Shown piece after piece: positions 37,890-50,692 of a stretch of 64,000 nt of DNA. The position numbers and the translations under genes are program-made. Source of the stretch: Rhyzopertha dominica (taxonomy: Eukaryota; Arthropoda; Insecta; Coleoptera; Bostrichidae); the NCBI GenBank assembly GCA_025024175.1, contig QCXZ01000064.1, positions 186,001 through 250,000 of the forward strand. The letters are read 5' to 3'. The notes beneath the pieces are model-generated. The model saw only the letters and a program-made list of their open reading frames with translations, was not told where the DNA came from and did not search any database. Numbering within the stretch: the first letter of the stretch is position 1; each line of letters starts with the position of its first letter.

Positions 37890-39052
37890 TCGGCATAGCG
37901 ATGTATTTTGAGCTCCAGATTCCAAAAATGCAGTCAGAAATGAGCTAGGACGTCCAGAAATTAATTTTTCGCAAATAAACCCTTCTACTCTAGGCCACTT
38001 TTCAGACGAACTGTTGCAGCTAGAGACCAACTGACACCAGTCCCAAATGCAGCAGGTCCTCATTAGTAAATGAACATAAAATTAGCGTAATCGGAGACCA
38101 TCAGGTTTCAAGGTGAAAAAAACACAAAGGGGTTAGCCTTTGCTCTTTTTCAATTTTCTGTGGAAATTATTTTTCGCTCAAACTCGGCACAGTGATGCAT
38201 TTTGAGCTCCAGATTCCAAAAATGCAGTCAGAAATGAATTAGGATGTCTAGAAATTAATTTTTCGCAAATGGACCCTTCTACTCTAGGCCACTTTTCAGA
38301 CGAACCGTTGCAGTTAGAGACCAACTGACACCAGTCCCACATGCAGCAGGCCCGCATTAGTAAATGAACATAAAATTAGCGTAATCGGAGACCATCAAGT
38401 TTCAAGGTGAAAAAACAACAAAAGGGTTAGCCTTTGCTCTTTTTCAATTTTCTGTGGAAATTATTTTTCGCTCAAAATCGGCACAGCGATGTATTTTGAG
38501 CTCCAGATTCCAAAAATGCAGTCAGAAATGAGCTAGGACGTCCAAAAATTAATTTTTCGCAAGTGGACCCTTCTACTCTAGGCCACTTTTCAGACGAACT
38601 GTTGCAGCTAGAGACCAACTGACACCAGTCCCAAATGCAGCAGGTCCTTATTAGTAAATGAACATAAAATTAGCGTAATCGGAGACCATCAGGTTTCAAG
38701 GTGAAAAAAACACAAAGGGGTTAGCCTCTGCTCTTTTTCAATTTTCTGTGGAAATTATTTTTCGCTCAAAATCGGCACAGCGATGCATTTTGAGCTCCAG
38801 ATTCCAAAAATGCAGTCAGAAATGAATTAGGATGTCCAGAAATTAATTTTTCGCAAATGCACGCTTCTACTCTAGGCCACTTTTCAGACGAACCGTTGCA
38901 GTTAGAGACCAACTGACACCAGTCCCAAATGCAGCAGGTCCTCATTAGTAAATGAACATAAAATTAGCGTAATCGGAGACCATCAGGTTTCAAGGTGAAA
39001 AAACAAGAAAGGGGTTAGCCTCTGCTATTTTTCAATTTTCTGTGGAAAATCT
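37890..39052 (+). repeat. 294-bp satellite, four copies in A-B-A-B arrangement
   Basis: AGCTCCAGATTCC recurs at 37911, 38205, 38499 and 38793, an exact 294-bp period. Copies 1 and 3 share GAGCTAGGACGTCC, GAACTGTTGCAGCTAG and no intervening change; copies 2 and 4 share GAATTAGGATGTC and GAACCGTTGCAGTTAG. The true repeat is therefore a ~588-bp dimer present twice. It contains no coding frame; short open stretches inside are incidental. Confidence 0.92.
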
Positions 39053-39649
39053 GGGAATTAGATTGTTAATAACAGTACTACAGTACTAACTGTACTATCG
39101 GGAATATGAGAATATTATTTAAACAAAATATCCTCTGATTTTTACAACGCAAACGCATCAGTTAGTAATATCAATGTATACCCAATGACCTGCCAAATCA
39201 GTAACTAGCATTGCATAACCGCCAACCAGACACCTTTAATGAGATTAATTGACGGGATTTTTACACGTTTGGCTTTCTGGGTTGTTGCCCTCTGTAATTA
39301 AGGTGCAATTATGCCATTTTTATCCGACAAGCATCTCTTTCTAACTCGATGTTCGATGTATCAGTTGCTTCTCGTGCACACTCCAGTGGGAATAACGCCA
39401 ATTCATAGTTCACGGTGTTGTGTGCAAACCACACGCGTGACGGAGGTTACCATCTTTGATGATACAAATGTTTAACTTTAGGTTCCTGGCGTAATACGTA
39501 AAATGTTTTACATGTAACAAGAAAGGACTTAAAAATAAAGCATACAATCCAGAGCGTTTTTTTTTTGTGATTAGGTACACTACTCCAAGAAATTAACTCA
39601 TACTAATATAGTCTGGAGCAAGTAATCAGAAAAAAAATCAAAGATAGAG
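39053..39649. other. intergenic DNA, no gene recognised
   Basis: No coding, RNA or repeat feature seen. Confidence 0.5.
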
Positions 39650-39776
39650 TTGCAAAAAGTAATGAGAAAATTGGAAGTCGAAGCAAGAAACATAGGATTA
39701 GAAATAAGTACAGATAAGACAAAGTACGTGCAAATAATCGCAGAAAACCAGAAAAGAACATTGTCAATCTATTTCT
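39650..39776 (+). mobile_element. LINE reverse-transcriptase C-terminal fragment
   Basis: The frame reads LQKVMRKLEVEARNIGLEIS followed by TDKTKYVQIIA. The pattern L..LE.EAR..GL.I...KTKY is the conserved segment just after the catalytic box in LINE reverse transcriptases. About 42 codons remain with nothing recognisable on either side. Confidence 0.55.
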
Positions 39777-41369
39777 AATGCTACAGAGAGCACATCTAAG
39801 CACTCGTACACCTTCTTTGAGTCAAAATTTCCGAAATCCCAAGTTGAAGCTAATATAAAAATGCAAGGGGCTATCTGATGACATTTGGTGCATCTATCAA
39901 GTTCGTTTTCTCATAATGACCTCTTGTTCTTCGGCGTTAAGTCACAATTCAAGGGTAAACGAACCCGCGGCTCAAAAGTATTTGCAGTAATGACTATGAC
40001 ATAATAAAGACCATATGGCTGTTCTTTATGGTACCCGTGTTCGGCGTACGGTGCCAAGAACACGCTTTCAACCTGACGCTCTTCAGACGGGGCTCGGTGG
40101 CGTTACAGTAATCACTGTAAAAGCGACCACGAACGAAAGGAAATGCTTCTTTTACACGCCGGATTTGTTTACAGTGGCTACGGGTGATGGGGTTTGTAAA
40201 AATGCAAAACTAATAAGGTCTAAAGGTATACCAACAGAAAATCTGGAAAATGTTTGTTTTGTTATCAATATCTGTATGTACTTCTGCAAAACAATTGCTG
40301 TTATTAATGATAAATGGTACATTTTTGTAATTGTCAGTGGATAATGTTGTAAACTAAAAACATACTATTTACGTAGATGATTATTACTATATTTCTATAA
40401 ATAGGAATTCATGAAGCTCACCTGATCGGGTGAACTGTGTTTTATGTTGTAAACTATTAGCAAAATTCATAATATCAAGTTCATTATATTCTGGAAGCTT
40501 TAAGTATACCTACTTACCTAATTATTGTGGGGCTAATCATTTAATATTAGAAAGTAGCCTTTACGATAACTTGTAATCAAAGCTTTTCATTGCTTCCTTA
40601 ATGATTTTACTGTCAAGTACTGTAATTGAGTTGATATTTAACTTTCAATTAAAATTTTATTAAAATTGTCGTTATCACTCTTCGTCCTGCTGTTAATTTT
40701 TTGGTTACAGCCGCATTCATATTTAGCCTTCGCGACCCACCAGCCTACATATGCAAATCAAAAATGCCAAAGAGTAAATCGAAACTATCCAAATTTTCGT
40801 AACGGGACCACAACGCGTCTCCTATTATATCGGGTCTATAACACGGTTTTTTGGATAAAGCGGGTTATTGGTTGTACTGTTTTCAAAGCGCGATAATTTA
40901 TTCAAACCAATTCATTTCATTTAAAGCAAATTCTTCGTTTATTATATTACTGTAAAGAAAAAAGGTTTTCAACAAAATGTTCATTAGACCGACCGGTCAA
41001 TTTTTAATTAACACACTTTTTCGGTGTACGATGTTAGAAAGGCAATATCCAAATTACAACTTGCCCTGTCATGTCGATGAAGTGTTTTAATTTAATTAAT
41101 AAGGCACAGCATCTGATCTACTTATCATACACGCAGCAAGACAATTAATAAGTAATTGTACTATCAAGTGATTCCAATCCAAATGTTTGCATTACACGAG
41201 TTTCAAGTGGTTGTTATCTCGACAAGTGGCGCTTCATAAGCCCGTATAAAAAAGTATGACTAGCAGTACTCGTGGGTTTCCATATCAGGTTCAGGATTAA
41301 CAAAAACTGCATCTGCGTTTAGTAAATCATCATTCCTAACATTTAAATAATTTTGGCAACTATAGGAAT
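39777..41369. other. intergenic DNA, no gene recognised
   Basis: Frames at 40015-40344 and 40666-40896 have no family resemblance; I do not support them as genes. Confidence 0.5.
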
Positions 41370-41730
41370 ATAAATAAAGAAACTAAGTCAAAACTAACTA
41401 GAATATCAGTTGCTGAAATACGCAGTCCTTTTATAAATTCGACAAAGTCTGTAGAATTTTTAATAAACTGCTGGCCTTTCCTACATAAGGCTTTAAATAG
41501 TTCGTATAAAGTTTTGCTGATTTGTAATACCATTAACAATTTTTAAGTACTACTTGGGATCATTTTTTATATGTTTCATCAATTGATAATTCACTTACTT
41601 TAGTCTCACAGTCAGTTGTGTCTAAAATTGCAGTTGCTGAACATTTATCGGCTTTAGTAACTATGATATACTTATCTCAATTTAAATCCTTAATTTTAAG
41701 TTCATCTTCTTCACTAAAATATAAACATCT
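41370..41730 (-). mobile_element. Penelope-like reverse transcriptase fragment (N-terminal RT blocks)
   Basis: The minus strand reads, across frameshifts, YIIVTKADKCSATAILDTTD, then YLKPYVGKAS, then FIKNSTDFVEFIKG and ATDILVSFDLVSLF. These are the KADK..A(T/V).., (R/K)PYVG.., (V/I)KNS.(D/H)FV.. and DILVSFD.VSLF blocks at the start of the Penelope-like RT. Several frameshifts and stops are present. The opposite orientation from the 37.6 kb fragment suggests independent insertions. Confidence 0.65.
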
Positions 41731-42984
41731 GAGAGACTAATTTTTGATAAGTTTATTACTATTTTACCTATTTTGTGTGTTCTTAATTGTTTGTGTTTAG
41801 GTAACGTTTGTCTCTATGTTGTTTGATCAAGGCAAATAGTATTTTGTTTTAATTGTATGTGTGTCTAATTTTGCACAACCTTTTTATTCCTGCAGGGTTT
41901 CTAATAATAATAGTAATTCAATATTCTGTAAAATCGGTAGCATCTTTCAATTGAAAATACCTGTATGATTAATAGTGATTATAAAAAGATTTGACTAGAT
42001 TTTTGCAACTGAATACACTTCTGAAAAAGTATTGCCAGCTTTTACTAAAATAATTAGAAACATTTACATACTGAAAAGCATAAACAAAATGTGCCATTAT
42101 TATACATTATACACATTAAATATAGCTAATTTATACTAAAGATCGTACTTCCATGTGCAGTATTAAGATTATAAAATAATAATACAAGTTTTATCAAATT
42201 TTTATGTAAATATTTTGAAAAAAGTTTTGTATGTCAACTCATGGCGATTAATTAGCAACAATACCTGTTGATATCGAAGAGGTCCTAGAATTTGCCCATT
42301 AGCTAGTGATGTCTTCCATGTGTGATATCCGGATAGCCATATAACTAAACGAACAGTCTTCAACTTTGCATAAGGTCTTCCAGTAACTAGTGCAATTTAA
42401 AATGAGGGCTGCAATTCAAATAGTACCTGGAATTGTTTATTAGTGCACCACCTGCTTATGTTTTGCTATCTACATCACCATCAGTGCGACTCTGTCACTC
42501 GAGAATGCTTAATTAATTCTCATTAGTGCCTTCCGCTTTTGATGTCGAGACAATTAATTCGATAAAAATTATATCTCGATTGCACTGAATCTACCTAACA
42601 ATACATAAACAAGTGTTATCGTTTTCTAGTAACGATGGCATCACGTGTTAAATATAATAATTTTCGTTAGTGCTGCTTAAGCCTAGCAAATCACACAATT
42701 AAGGTTTTAGAACATATCATATGCTAATAAACAAAAGTGTTTCAAAACTATACTGTTTTATTTCTTCTTGTCATCAACACAAACAATAAATAATATATAA
42801 ATATATACAATAATATCACTTTCACCACCGAACTTAAACCTAAACACAGCCCGATTCCATTGCTTCTTCAATAAATAATATAAATTCAAATCAAAGCGTC
42901 TCTTTAAAAAATGCTTCCCATGAAGTTCCAGAACCGCCTGAATACCGACTTCTTTTCTTGAGAAGCTGTAAAGGAAACCGTCAA
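41731..42984. other. intergenic DNA downstream of the secreted-protein gene
   Basis: No gene is seen. A minus-strand AATAAA (TTTATT on plus, about 42754-42759) lies some 230 bp past the stop codon of the gene to the right and could serve as its poly(A) signal. Confidence 0.5.
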
Positions 42985-45097
42985 TTAGAAAAAGCGTCTC
43001 AGTATTTTAAACTTGCTCTTACCTATCTTGTCCTTTTTCTGCACAACTTCTAATGGTAACTCGGTGGGAGGTGGTAACTCAGTGGGTGGCGGTAGCGACG
43101 TTGGGGGTGGGAATTCACCTCCGACGGGCTTCATGTCTCTCTTGACTCTTCTTAGTGGTTCAAGTGGTTCAGGTATAGGAATTTCAGTCGGTGGGGGCAC
43201 TCCAGATCCACTTCCTCGTCTAACATCATCTTTAACGGGAGGGAATGGAAGCTCAGTGGGAGGACCTCCGGGGCCTTCTCCCTCTCCTCCTTCACCTCCA
43301 GATCCTCCTTCCCCTTCTCCTAGTCCTTCTTCTCCTCCTTGTCCTCCTTCTCCTCCGCCTCTAGTGCCATCTAATGCAGGGGGGAATGGAAGCTCAGTGG
43401 GAGGACCTCCGGAGCCTTCTCCCTCTCCTCCTTCACCTCCAGGTCCTTCTTCCCCTCCTCCTAGTCCTTCTTCTCCTCCTTGTCCTCCTTCTCCTCCACC
43501 TCTAGTGCCATCTAATGCAGGGGGGAATGGAAGCTCAGTGGAAGGACCTCCAGGGCCTTCTCCTTCTCCCTCTCCTCCTTCACCTCCAGGTCCTTCCTCT
43601 CCTCCTCCTAGTCCTTCTTCACCTCCTCCTCTAACATCATCTCCCACAGGAGGAAAGAGAGTTATAGGGGGAAAGGTTGGTGGTGGTGGAGGGAATGTAA
43701 CTGGACCCAAGTCTTCTCCATAAGCTGGAAGCTCAGTTGGCGGTGGTAGCTCAGTTGGTGGGGGTAATTCGGTGGGTGGTGGGCCGCCGAGTTCCTTAAC
43801 ATCGACAGGCAACTCAGTCGGTGGTGGTAATTCAGTTGGAGGGGGTAATTCTGTCGGTGGAGGGATTCCAGACCCTTCTAAACCGTATTCTTCTTCTTCC
43901 AAAGGCGATAGTGATGTTGGAGGAGGGAATGGAAGCCCAGTGACTGGGGCATTAACGTCATCTGCTGCAGGAGGAAAGAGAGTTACAGGGGGAAGGGTTG
44001 GGGGGAGTATAGTAGGATAACCAGACCCTTCTAAACTATCTTCTTCTTCCAAAGGCGATNGTGATGNTGGGGGAGGGAATGGAAGCCCAGTGACTGGGGC
44101 ATTAACGTCATCTACTGCAGGAGGAAAGAGAGTTACAGGAGGAAGGGTTGGGGGAAATATAGTAGGATAACCAGACCCTTCTAAACCATCTTCTTCTAAG
44201 GGCGACAATGATGTTGGGGGAGGTAGTGTAATTGGGCCTAACTGATCTCTTTCATACTTTGGCAGCTCAGTTGGAGGTGGTAGTTCAGTTGGTGGGGGTA
44301 ATTCGGTGGGTGGTGGACCGCCCAGTCCTTCAACATCCAGTGGTAGCTCAGTCGGTGGTGGTAATTCGGTTGGAGGAGGTAATTCCGTTGGTGGAGGAAG
44401 CCCATTCTCGAGCTCTGGGGGTAACGCCGTTGGGGGGTACGTAGGGGGTAGTTCGGTGAATGAGGGGCCTACGGCTTCTCTCTGGTTTTCGAGTTTTGCC
44501 ATGCCTTGCTGGAGAAGTTTAAAGAAACGCGGGGTTTCTTCTGAGAGAGGAATACACCTGAAAGATAAATACGACAAACGTTAGATGAAGGTTCTATGTT
44601 ATATGGGCATTTTTACTTACGCTGATTGGGCAGAAGAATCACAGACATATCCATTTGCACAGCTTAACTCCTTCCTGCTTACTATCGTTTTGGAACCTAT
44701 ATTCACGCAGTAAGCATACGTTGATCTGCTTAAACATACTACTCCGGCTTGTGGGCAAACTTCTGCCTCTCCATAGGAGAATAAAAGGACCTGGAAGAAA
44801 AATTAACATCAGCAAGACTAATTAATCTCTTCTTGAACTGAATATTCCAGCTATTGTTATCATGTAAAACCTAATGAAGTAGATCGTAATTTTTACAATT
44901 AGTTAGATTATAGTAGGTAGATATTAGAAATTTGAAAAGTACAAAATTGCATAAATGAATATAAACAAAATACCTCCATGATACCAATTCTTTTAGGGTA
45001 GTAAACTGTTTAGAAGCCAACCAAAAATGACCGCACACCATCATAATTCAAATTAAACGATACAATATCTGCTTACCAAAAGTCCAATGTACTTCAT
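42985..45097 (-). CDS. secreted six-cysteine, proline-rich repeat protein
   Basis: Three coding exons: 45097-45077, 44790-44621 and 44557-42985, with GTAAGC and GTAAGT donors and TTCCAG/TTTCAG acceptors; the phases join to 587 residues. Residues 1-16 (MKYIGLLVLLFSYGEA) form a signal peptide. Residues 17-67 carry six cysteines (C19, C26, C35, C51, C57, C65) spaced like a peritrophin-A/chitin-binding-type domain; this assignment is moderate. The rest is low-complexity: about 14 PPPTELP heptads, FPPPTSLSPLEE blocks, and three acidic glycine-rich blocks (GGGEEGLGGGEEGPGG type), ending in a basic tail (KSKFKILRRFF). I infer a secreted extracellular-matrix, cuticle or peritrophic-membrane protein. 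Two Ns (about 44060 and 44067) fall in the repeats, so copy number may be mis-assembled. The family is not recognised by name. Confidence 0.8.
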
Positions 45098-45190
45098 CTC
45101 TGTTGATTGTTGCTTCCTTTTCTCACTGGAATTAGCTGCTCCACACTGGATGAAGCAAGCGACTGATGCCTGATGAAACCAGAACCTCCC

Positions 45191-45198
45191 ATATATAT
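45191..45198 (-). promoter_or_regulatory. TATA box and initiator of the secreted-protein gene
   Basis: On the minus strand ATATATAT lies here and a TCAGT arthropod initiator lies at 45166-45162 (A at 45164), 30-34 bases downstream depending on which T is counted. The predicted 5' UTR of about 67 nt then runs to the ATG at 45097. This spacing fits a classic TATA-Inr core promoter, typical of highly regulated, tissue-specific genes. Confidence 0.65.
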
Positions 45199-48100
45199 TG
45201 GAATCCGTGTGGGTCCCACCAGCTCGATTGATCTGCGTATTATTTTTTTTCTGTAATCTCGATTGTTTTAATCTCGAGTTAACCTGTTGAAGGTGTCGTC
45301 AGTAGGCCTCTTATCGCTTGTACAGGTTGTACAACCAGCACTTGAACAGTGAAGTGGCTGGATCAGCCACGTGGACACGTGGGGAACGAGAAAGATTGGC
45401 GCTCTTTCTTTTAAGCAATCTTCTTGGATTGCTATGTATTTCATCAACCTTCTTCATTGACTTCTTCTATACTTGGATCGTAAACCTAATACTCTTCTTG
45501 ACCAAAATTCTTGGTCTCTCACTGGGCATATCCTTCTAATTTCTACATTTGTTACTTCCACTTTTGCAGGATCTTACACCAAAACTGTAAACCTGGTTTA
45601 TTCTGATTTTGTTATGTTCTTGCTTCTTAAATATGGTTAAACTGAACGCAATTTTAGATCCTTCATGGTTTCTATTTTCTAACGTCGAGGTAATAGAATT
45701 GAATGGTTTCGAAGATGCACTTTTTGATATGTAGAAGTGAAATTATCATGGCTAAGAGCTTGCTATACTGTTACCTACATTAAGAAAGCGCCAAATCAGT
45801 AAAAAGACAATAATAACAATCAAACCACTAATCTAGATGGTACAGTTTTAATAATTATTTTTATTTATTAGCAGAAAATCTTTTAAAGACACTGTAAAGC
45901 TCTGATAATGATCCAGTGATCGCCCTATCGGATAATGTAATTTTGAATTTTTCAAAGTTTTTGAACTCATAATAATTATAAACATTTTGTTAACAACAGC
46001 CGCAGTTTAGTCTCGTTTGCCACCATTACCTTCTATAATCTTGAGAAAATAATTATGGTTGATTTTGAGAGGAAAAAGCATGCTAATTACAGTCAATTAA
46101 AAGCCTGATTAGCGCTAATAGACTCTGTGTTAATCATGTTGAAACAAATGTTAATATTCGCATTGAGAGAACAGTTTAGTAATAATGAAAAAATAAATTA
46201 CTGGGTGTACAAAATTTCTAAAAGCATTTTACTGATTTGCTACAACATCAGATAATACCGTAATTACTTCATGTCTTTCATGTCTTCTGTACGCTAAGAC
46301 AAAACATTATAATAGATTTTTCGTCAACACATTTAAAGTTAACAAAATCTAGGAATGCTTTATATTTTTTATTGATTAAAGTTCTTAAATTTTCTTCCTC
46401 ATCATGTCAAATTAATGAAATTATATTAAATTTGCTAGAGCTTTTGGACCACACTTTTAGTTAATGTAATAATTGTATAATATTGATTAGTTCTGTTGGT
46501 CTGAAATTAATTTTTTTTTACTTTTAACGCCTTTGTTATATAAAATCAGCGCACATGTAAAACACCTGATAAAAACACCTCGTTCCACGTGATGTCATCA
46601 TCAAATAAGGGCTACCTGAATGAAAAAACGTGGCGCCTTTTTTTAACGCGATAAACTGATAACAATTGAAACAGTCTGCTTCAAGACAGTAAAACTCTAA
46701 AAATAGCGCTTCAAGTCTTCCGAATAAAAAAAAGGAAAGAAAAAAGAAAACTGGCTAAACACGAGTGGCTTTATCTATTTATTGTACAGCGATAATTTTT
46801 TCCTGTGTACTTCTGAATAGGCTGTTGTGTCCACTTAAATTATATGATGTAACTAAATTATAAATCTACATAGCTGAGTTTATGGTGTACGATGAATTTT
46901 GAACCTTTCGGTGCAAAGAGAAAAAGCTACAAGCAATAAAAGTGTTTTTTTTTACTATATTTTGATATAGTGAAATCAGTGAGAATGCCAATAATGTAAG
47001 TACGGGGTTGTCATAAAGTAAAGGATATATTTCAACGTATGCCTTACATAGTGGCATAAAACATTTATAAAGATGGATCTCCAAACAAGAATTGGTTTAG
47101 TGCAACATTATTTTGAATGCGGTAAAAATTTAAATTGTCAGATTGGGAAGATTTCTACAAAATAGTTAAATAATAGTTTTAAACACTAGTTTAAAGACTG
47201 TTTTTTTTACCAAAAATGAAGTAACCAAAATTTTAAAGCTTCAATACCTATTTCTAAACATTTGTGGGAGAGAAGAACTGTATAATATGTGCATACAAGA
47301 TATAGATGATCGTGATTCATATATAAAACGCATGTGTAACGCTCATTTACTGTTACAAATAACGAGGATGAAGAAGTTCATTATTTGCAAATCATTCAAA
47401 ATTATATAAAACTTCTACTAATTCATACTAAATTTTTGCATTAAGCATTCTCCACTTTCTGTTAATACAAACGATACTGTCAATAAGTNTGCTTTTTCTA
47501 TTAGTATTAATAATTGTACGTTTCATTTTTAATAACATAAAAATAATAATCCCCTACTTTGTTATAACTCTACGTATTCGCATTCAAAGCAACATTGGTT
47601 TTAGTCTACACATACCTAACTGGAACTATTAATATATAATAGGTGCCAATAACGGGACTATCTTTGTTAACAGTACATATTGAAAAGACACCCGGTATAG
47701 TAATAGAAATTGCTATATGAGATTCTCAGTAATGTAGATCCACTAATTCTTTGGTATCTAGTTATAGGAACACGCTTCTTTAATTATTGGTACTAACTCT
47801 TATAATTAAAATTGAAGCAATTACACACACAAAAACGTTCTGAGCCTTTATAGAATTTAATTCCATTTACCTAACAACAAAGGTAAGGTAAAGTGCTTAA
47901 AAACTCTTTATCTACAATCATTAATTTAAAGTAGGGTTTTTTGCTTGATACTGACAACGAAAAGTTGACGTTTATTGAGAAGTATCACTTTATTTCTTGC
48001 CGATCGATAAAATCTAGCAAACACCTTTCGTCAATAGCAAACAAGTAAACAAAATTTTTTTAAGCAGTAAATTTACTAAAACTTTATCGCTTAGTTAAGA

Positions 48101-49481
48101 TAATTTTAATAGAAAACGTACTCCTCACCTATTTTTCTGAAAAAGCAAAGACACTTAAATCGTCATCATTAAGGTCGATTTACTTGATGCTATAATCGGT
48201 ATTATCTAGCAAGAATGACTTGACTTGTTCAAAAAGTTGACTACATTGTAAAAGAAGCAAGGAGTTGTATAACGGAATGTTGTATTATGTATTGTTGTAA
48301 TAAAACAAGGAATACCTATTAACAAATATACCATAATACCATACTATTCACTTACTATCAAACTATTATAAGAATAAAACGAATTCCATCTACAAAAAGT
48401 TTCTCTTCACAAGATAGATTTATTGTGTAAGGATTATAACACAAAATCTCAACTAAAAAGTCAAAAGTTGTGACGTTCAAAATTTACCCCATAAAAGCAA
48501 AAATTGTAACAGATAATAAGCCAGAAAACAAATATCACAATTCAAAAACCCCCCAAAAGATACAAAATATTCTATAAAACAATGGCAACAGCAATTTTTG
48601 GGGCGGGTAGTATAAACCACATAAAAATGTAAACATAACGAAAGAACCTAATAACATAGGTATACAAGAAAAACCATAAAATAGACGAAGATCAACAAAA
48701 CTTGAGGGATCAGTTTATCAGAATAAGACATAGAATAGTAACAAAAGCACGTGCTCTTTGAATAAAAGATCAACCTTGGGAGAAAGTTAAGTTAATTATT
48801 TTTACTGGTTGAATTATGAAACAAAAACCTCTTCCCACAATAATTTAGAAAATCGATTTAGATTTTTCTAGATTATTGTAGGTAGTAAGGGGTTTTACAT
48901 ATATATAGTTTAGATCTTGCTAGTGTCTTGTAAGGATCTATAAATTTTATTAGCTATAATAATCGATGAATTTGCTCTTTTACAGAGTGATGAGTGATTG
49001 TTATAAATTGCAACCGCGTTCCCGTACATTAGAGAATGATGAATTATAGATAAAATACAGCTTGGACAGGTACATTTTCATCTTTACATCGCCACATGTG
49101 TAATTAAAACTTTATTGAATGTCTTATTTCATAGTTATTTATACATGATTACTCTCAAGTAGCAGTTAGCAGTTTAAATTCAAATCAGTGAATTGGTAGT
49201 GGCATCTCTAGGCAATGACGTATACTAGGCGACGTCGATAATGCAAATATCTGCTTTAGTCGTTCTAGGTTCAATTAAAAAGTATGCAACCAAGCTAACG
49301 TGTATGTTGTGGTGGTGGTAAGTTTTGAGCTAGTGAAGAATTATCAACGAATTATTGTTATTAAGTAAATAAACAGGAAGCTTTACAACATACTGGGAGA
49401 AAAGAATCTCATTATTTAACGATGATGCATTAAATAGGTAAGAAAATCATTGTCGTTACCGTATTAGTTGCATTGAAAATT
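45199..49481. other. AT-rich intergenic DNA, no gene recognised
   Basis: No coding region is supported (frames at 45318-45539 and 46866-47084 are unrecognisable). About 48420-48760 is strikingly A-rich on the plus strand (few T runs), but I can assign no function. Confidence 0.5.
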
Positions 49482-49544
49482 ATGTTTTGTAGCATACTTA
49501 AGTATATGATTATCTCAAGAGCTTTTAAGTCATACTCAGTAAAA

Positions 49545-50691
49545 ATGCTCCGAAGAAAGCTAGGACTCTCTAATACATTGAATGGAATAGACGTAAACGA
49601 AGAATCTCCCCCGAAAAGACCTAAAGCAACAGACGATCTGATCGTAACCTCAAAATTCTTCTCAAATCCACCACCAACTGTAAACGAATCTCTTTTATTG
49701 TTGTCAAAAAGTGTAAACGACAAATTGAAGGATCTGAAATTCGGTAAACCAGTCGAATACATTTACAACCCTCTCGAATATGCATTCAATCTGCACTCGC
49801 AGTACATAAACAAGTTCTGCTCGTCTCCGAAACAAGTCCTGTTCGTCGGGATGAATCCTGGCCCCTTTGGTATGTGCCAGACAGGGGTTCCATTCGGGGA
49901 CATCCCACACGTGCGTGACTGGCTCAAAATTAATGGCGAAGTGTCAAAGCCAGAAAAAGAATGTCCAAGTCGCCCTATTTTGGGATTGGAATGTCAGAGG
50001 ACGGAAATCAGTGGCAAGCAATTTTGGGGCCTGTTTGAGGGAATATGCGGGGTACCCGATGCGTTCTTCAGAAACGCCTTTGTTTATAACTACTGCCCGC
50101 TGGCGTTTATGAAAGGGACGGGAAGTAACATTACTCCAAACATGATTAAGGTACTTGATCATTGATTATTAGTTAAGAATGAGGTTTGGGATTAAAAAGC
50201 ATATGGGGGAAAGCCTTTTTAAGGAACTATTGTAACTTTTGTAGAACATAGAATTGATCACAGAAGGAGTCCTAGTTTTAAAATCATGTGTAATATAATC
50301 ATTAACTACATTAGTATTGGTCGTGAAGATTTGCAGTACTCCAGATGTATGTCCAGTCGTTTTTATAATATATTTATGTGATATTGCAATTTTATTTCTT
50401 CTCATCCCCTATTTTTTTGCTTGTTTTCAGGCTGATACAAGGAAATCTTTGGAAGCTATCTGTGACGATGCCCTTTCTCAAGTAATCCAAACCCTACAAC
50501 CCCAATACATCATCGGTATTGGCACTTACTCAAGAGACAAGTGCATTAATGTCGTCAATAGAGACAATATCGACTCCAAAGTAATCTATCTGATCCATCC
50601 GAGCCCAATCATACCCAACAACGGCAACTGGCCGGAAAAAGCTGAAAAATTCCTGCAAGACGAAAATTTGATCCACTTTTTTCAACCATAA
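49545..50691 (+). CDS. SMUG1: SMUG1, single-strand-selective uracil-DNA glycosylase
   Basis: Removes uracil and oxidised pyrimidines such as 5-hydroxymethyluracil from DNA in nuclear base-excision repair. Two coding exons, 49545-50150 and 50431-50691, joined in phase 0 (donor AAG/GTACTT, acceptor TTTTCAG) give 288 residues, against about 270 in human. Motif 1 GMNPGPFGM is at 102-110 (catalytic Asn104) and motif 2 HPSP at 258-261 (His258). GVPFGD, RDWL and RPILGLECQRTEISG are also family-typical. I chose the ATG at 49545; in-frame ATGs at 49482 and 49506 would add 21 or 13 residues. The N-terminal KRPK may be a nuclear localisation signal. The stop TAA (50689-50691) is one base before the ADAT2 ATG, with no poly(A) signal between. 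Holometabolous insects generally lack UNG, so SMUG1 may be the main uracil glycosylase. Confidence 0.93.
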
Positions 50692-50692
50692 G

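Noticed and set aside
43013..44020. Long plus-strand open frames rich in GGGNSV and PSPPSPP repeats
   Set aside because: They are the antisense of the proline-rich exon. The repeat period keeps several frames open on both strands, whereas only the minus strand has a signal peptide, splice sites and a TATA box.
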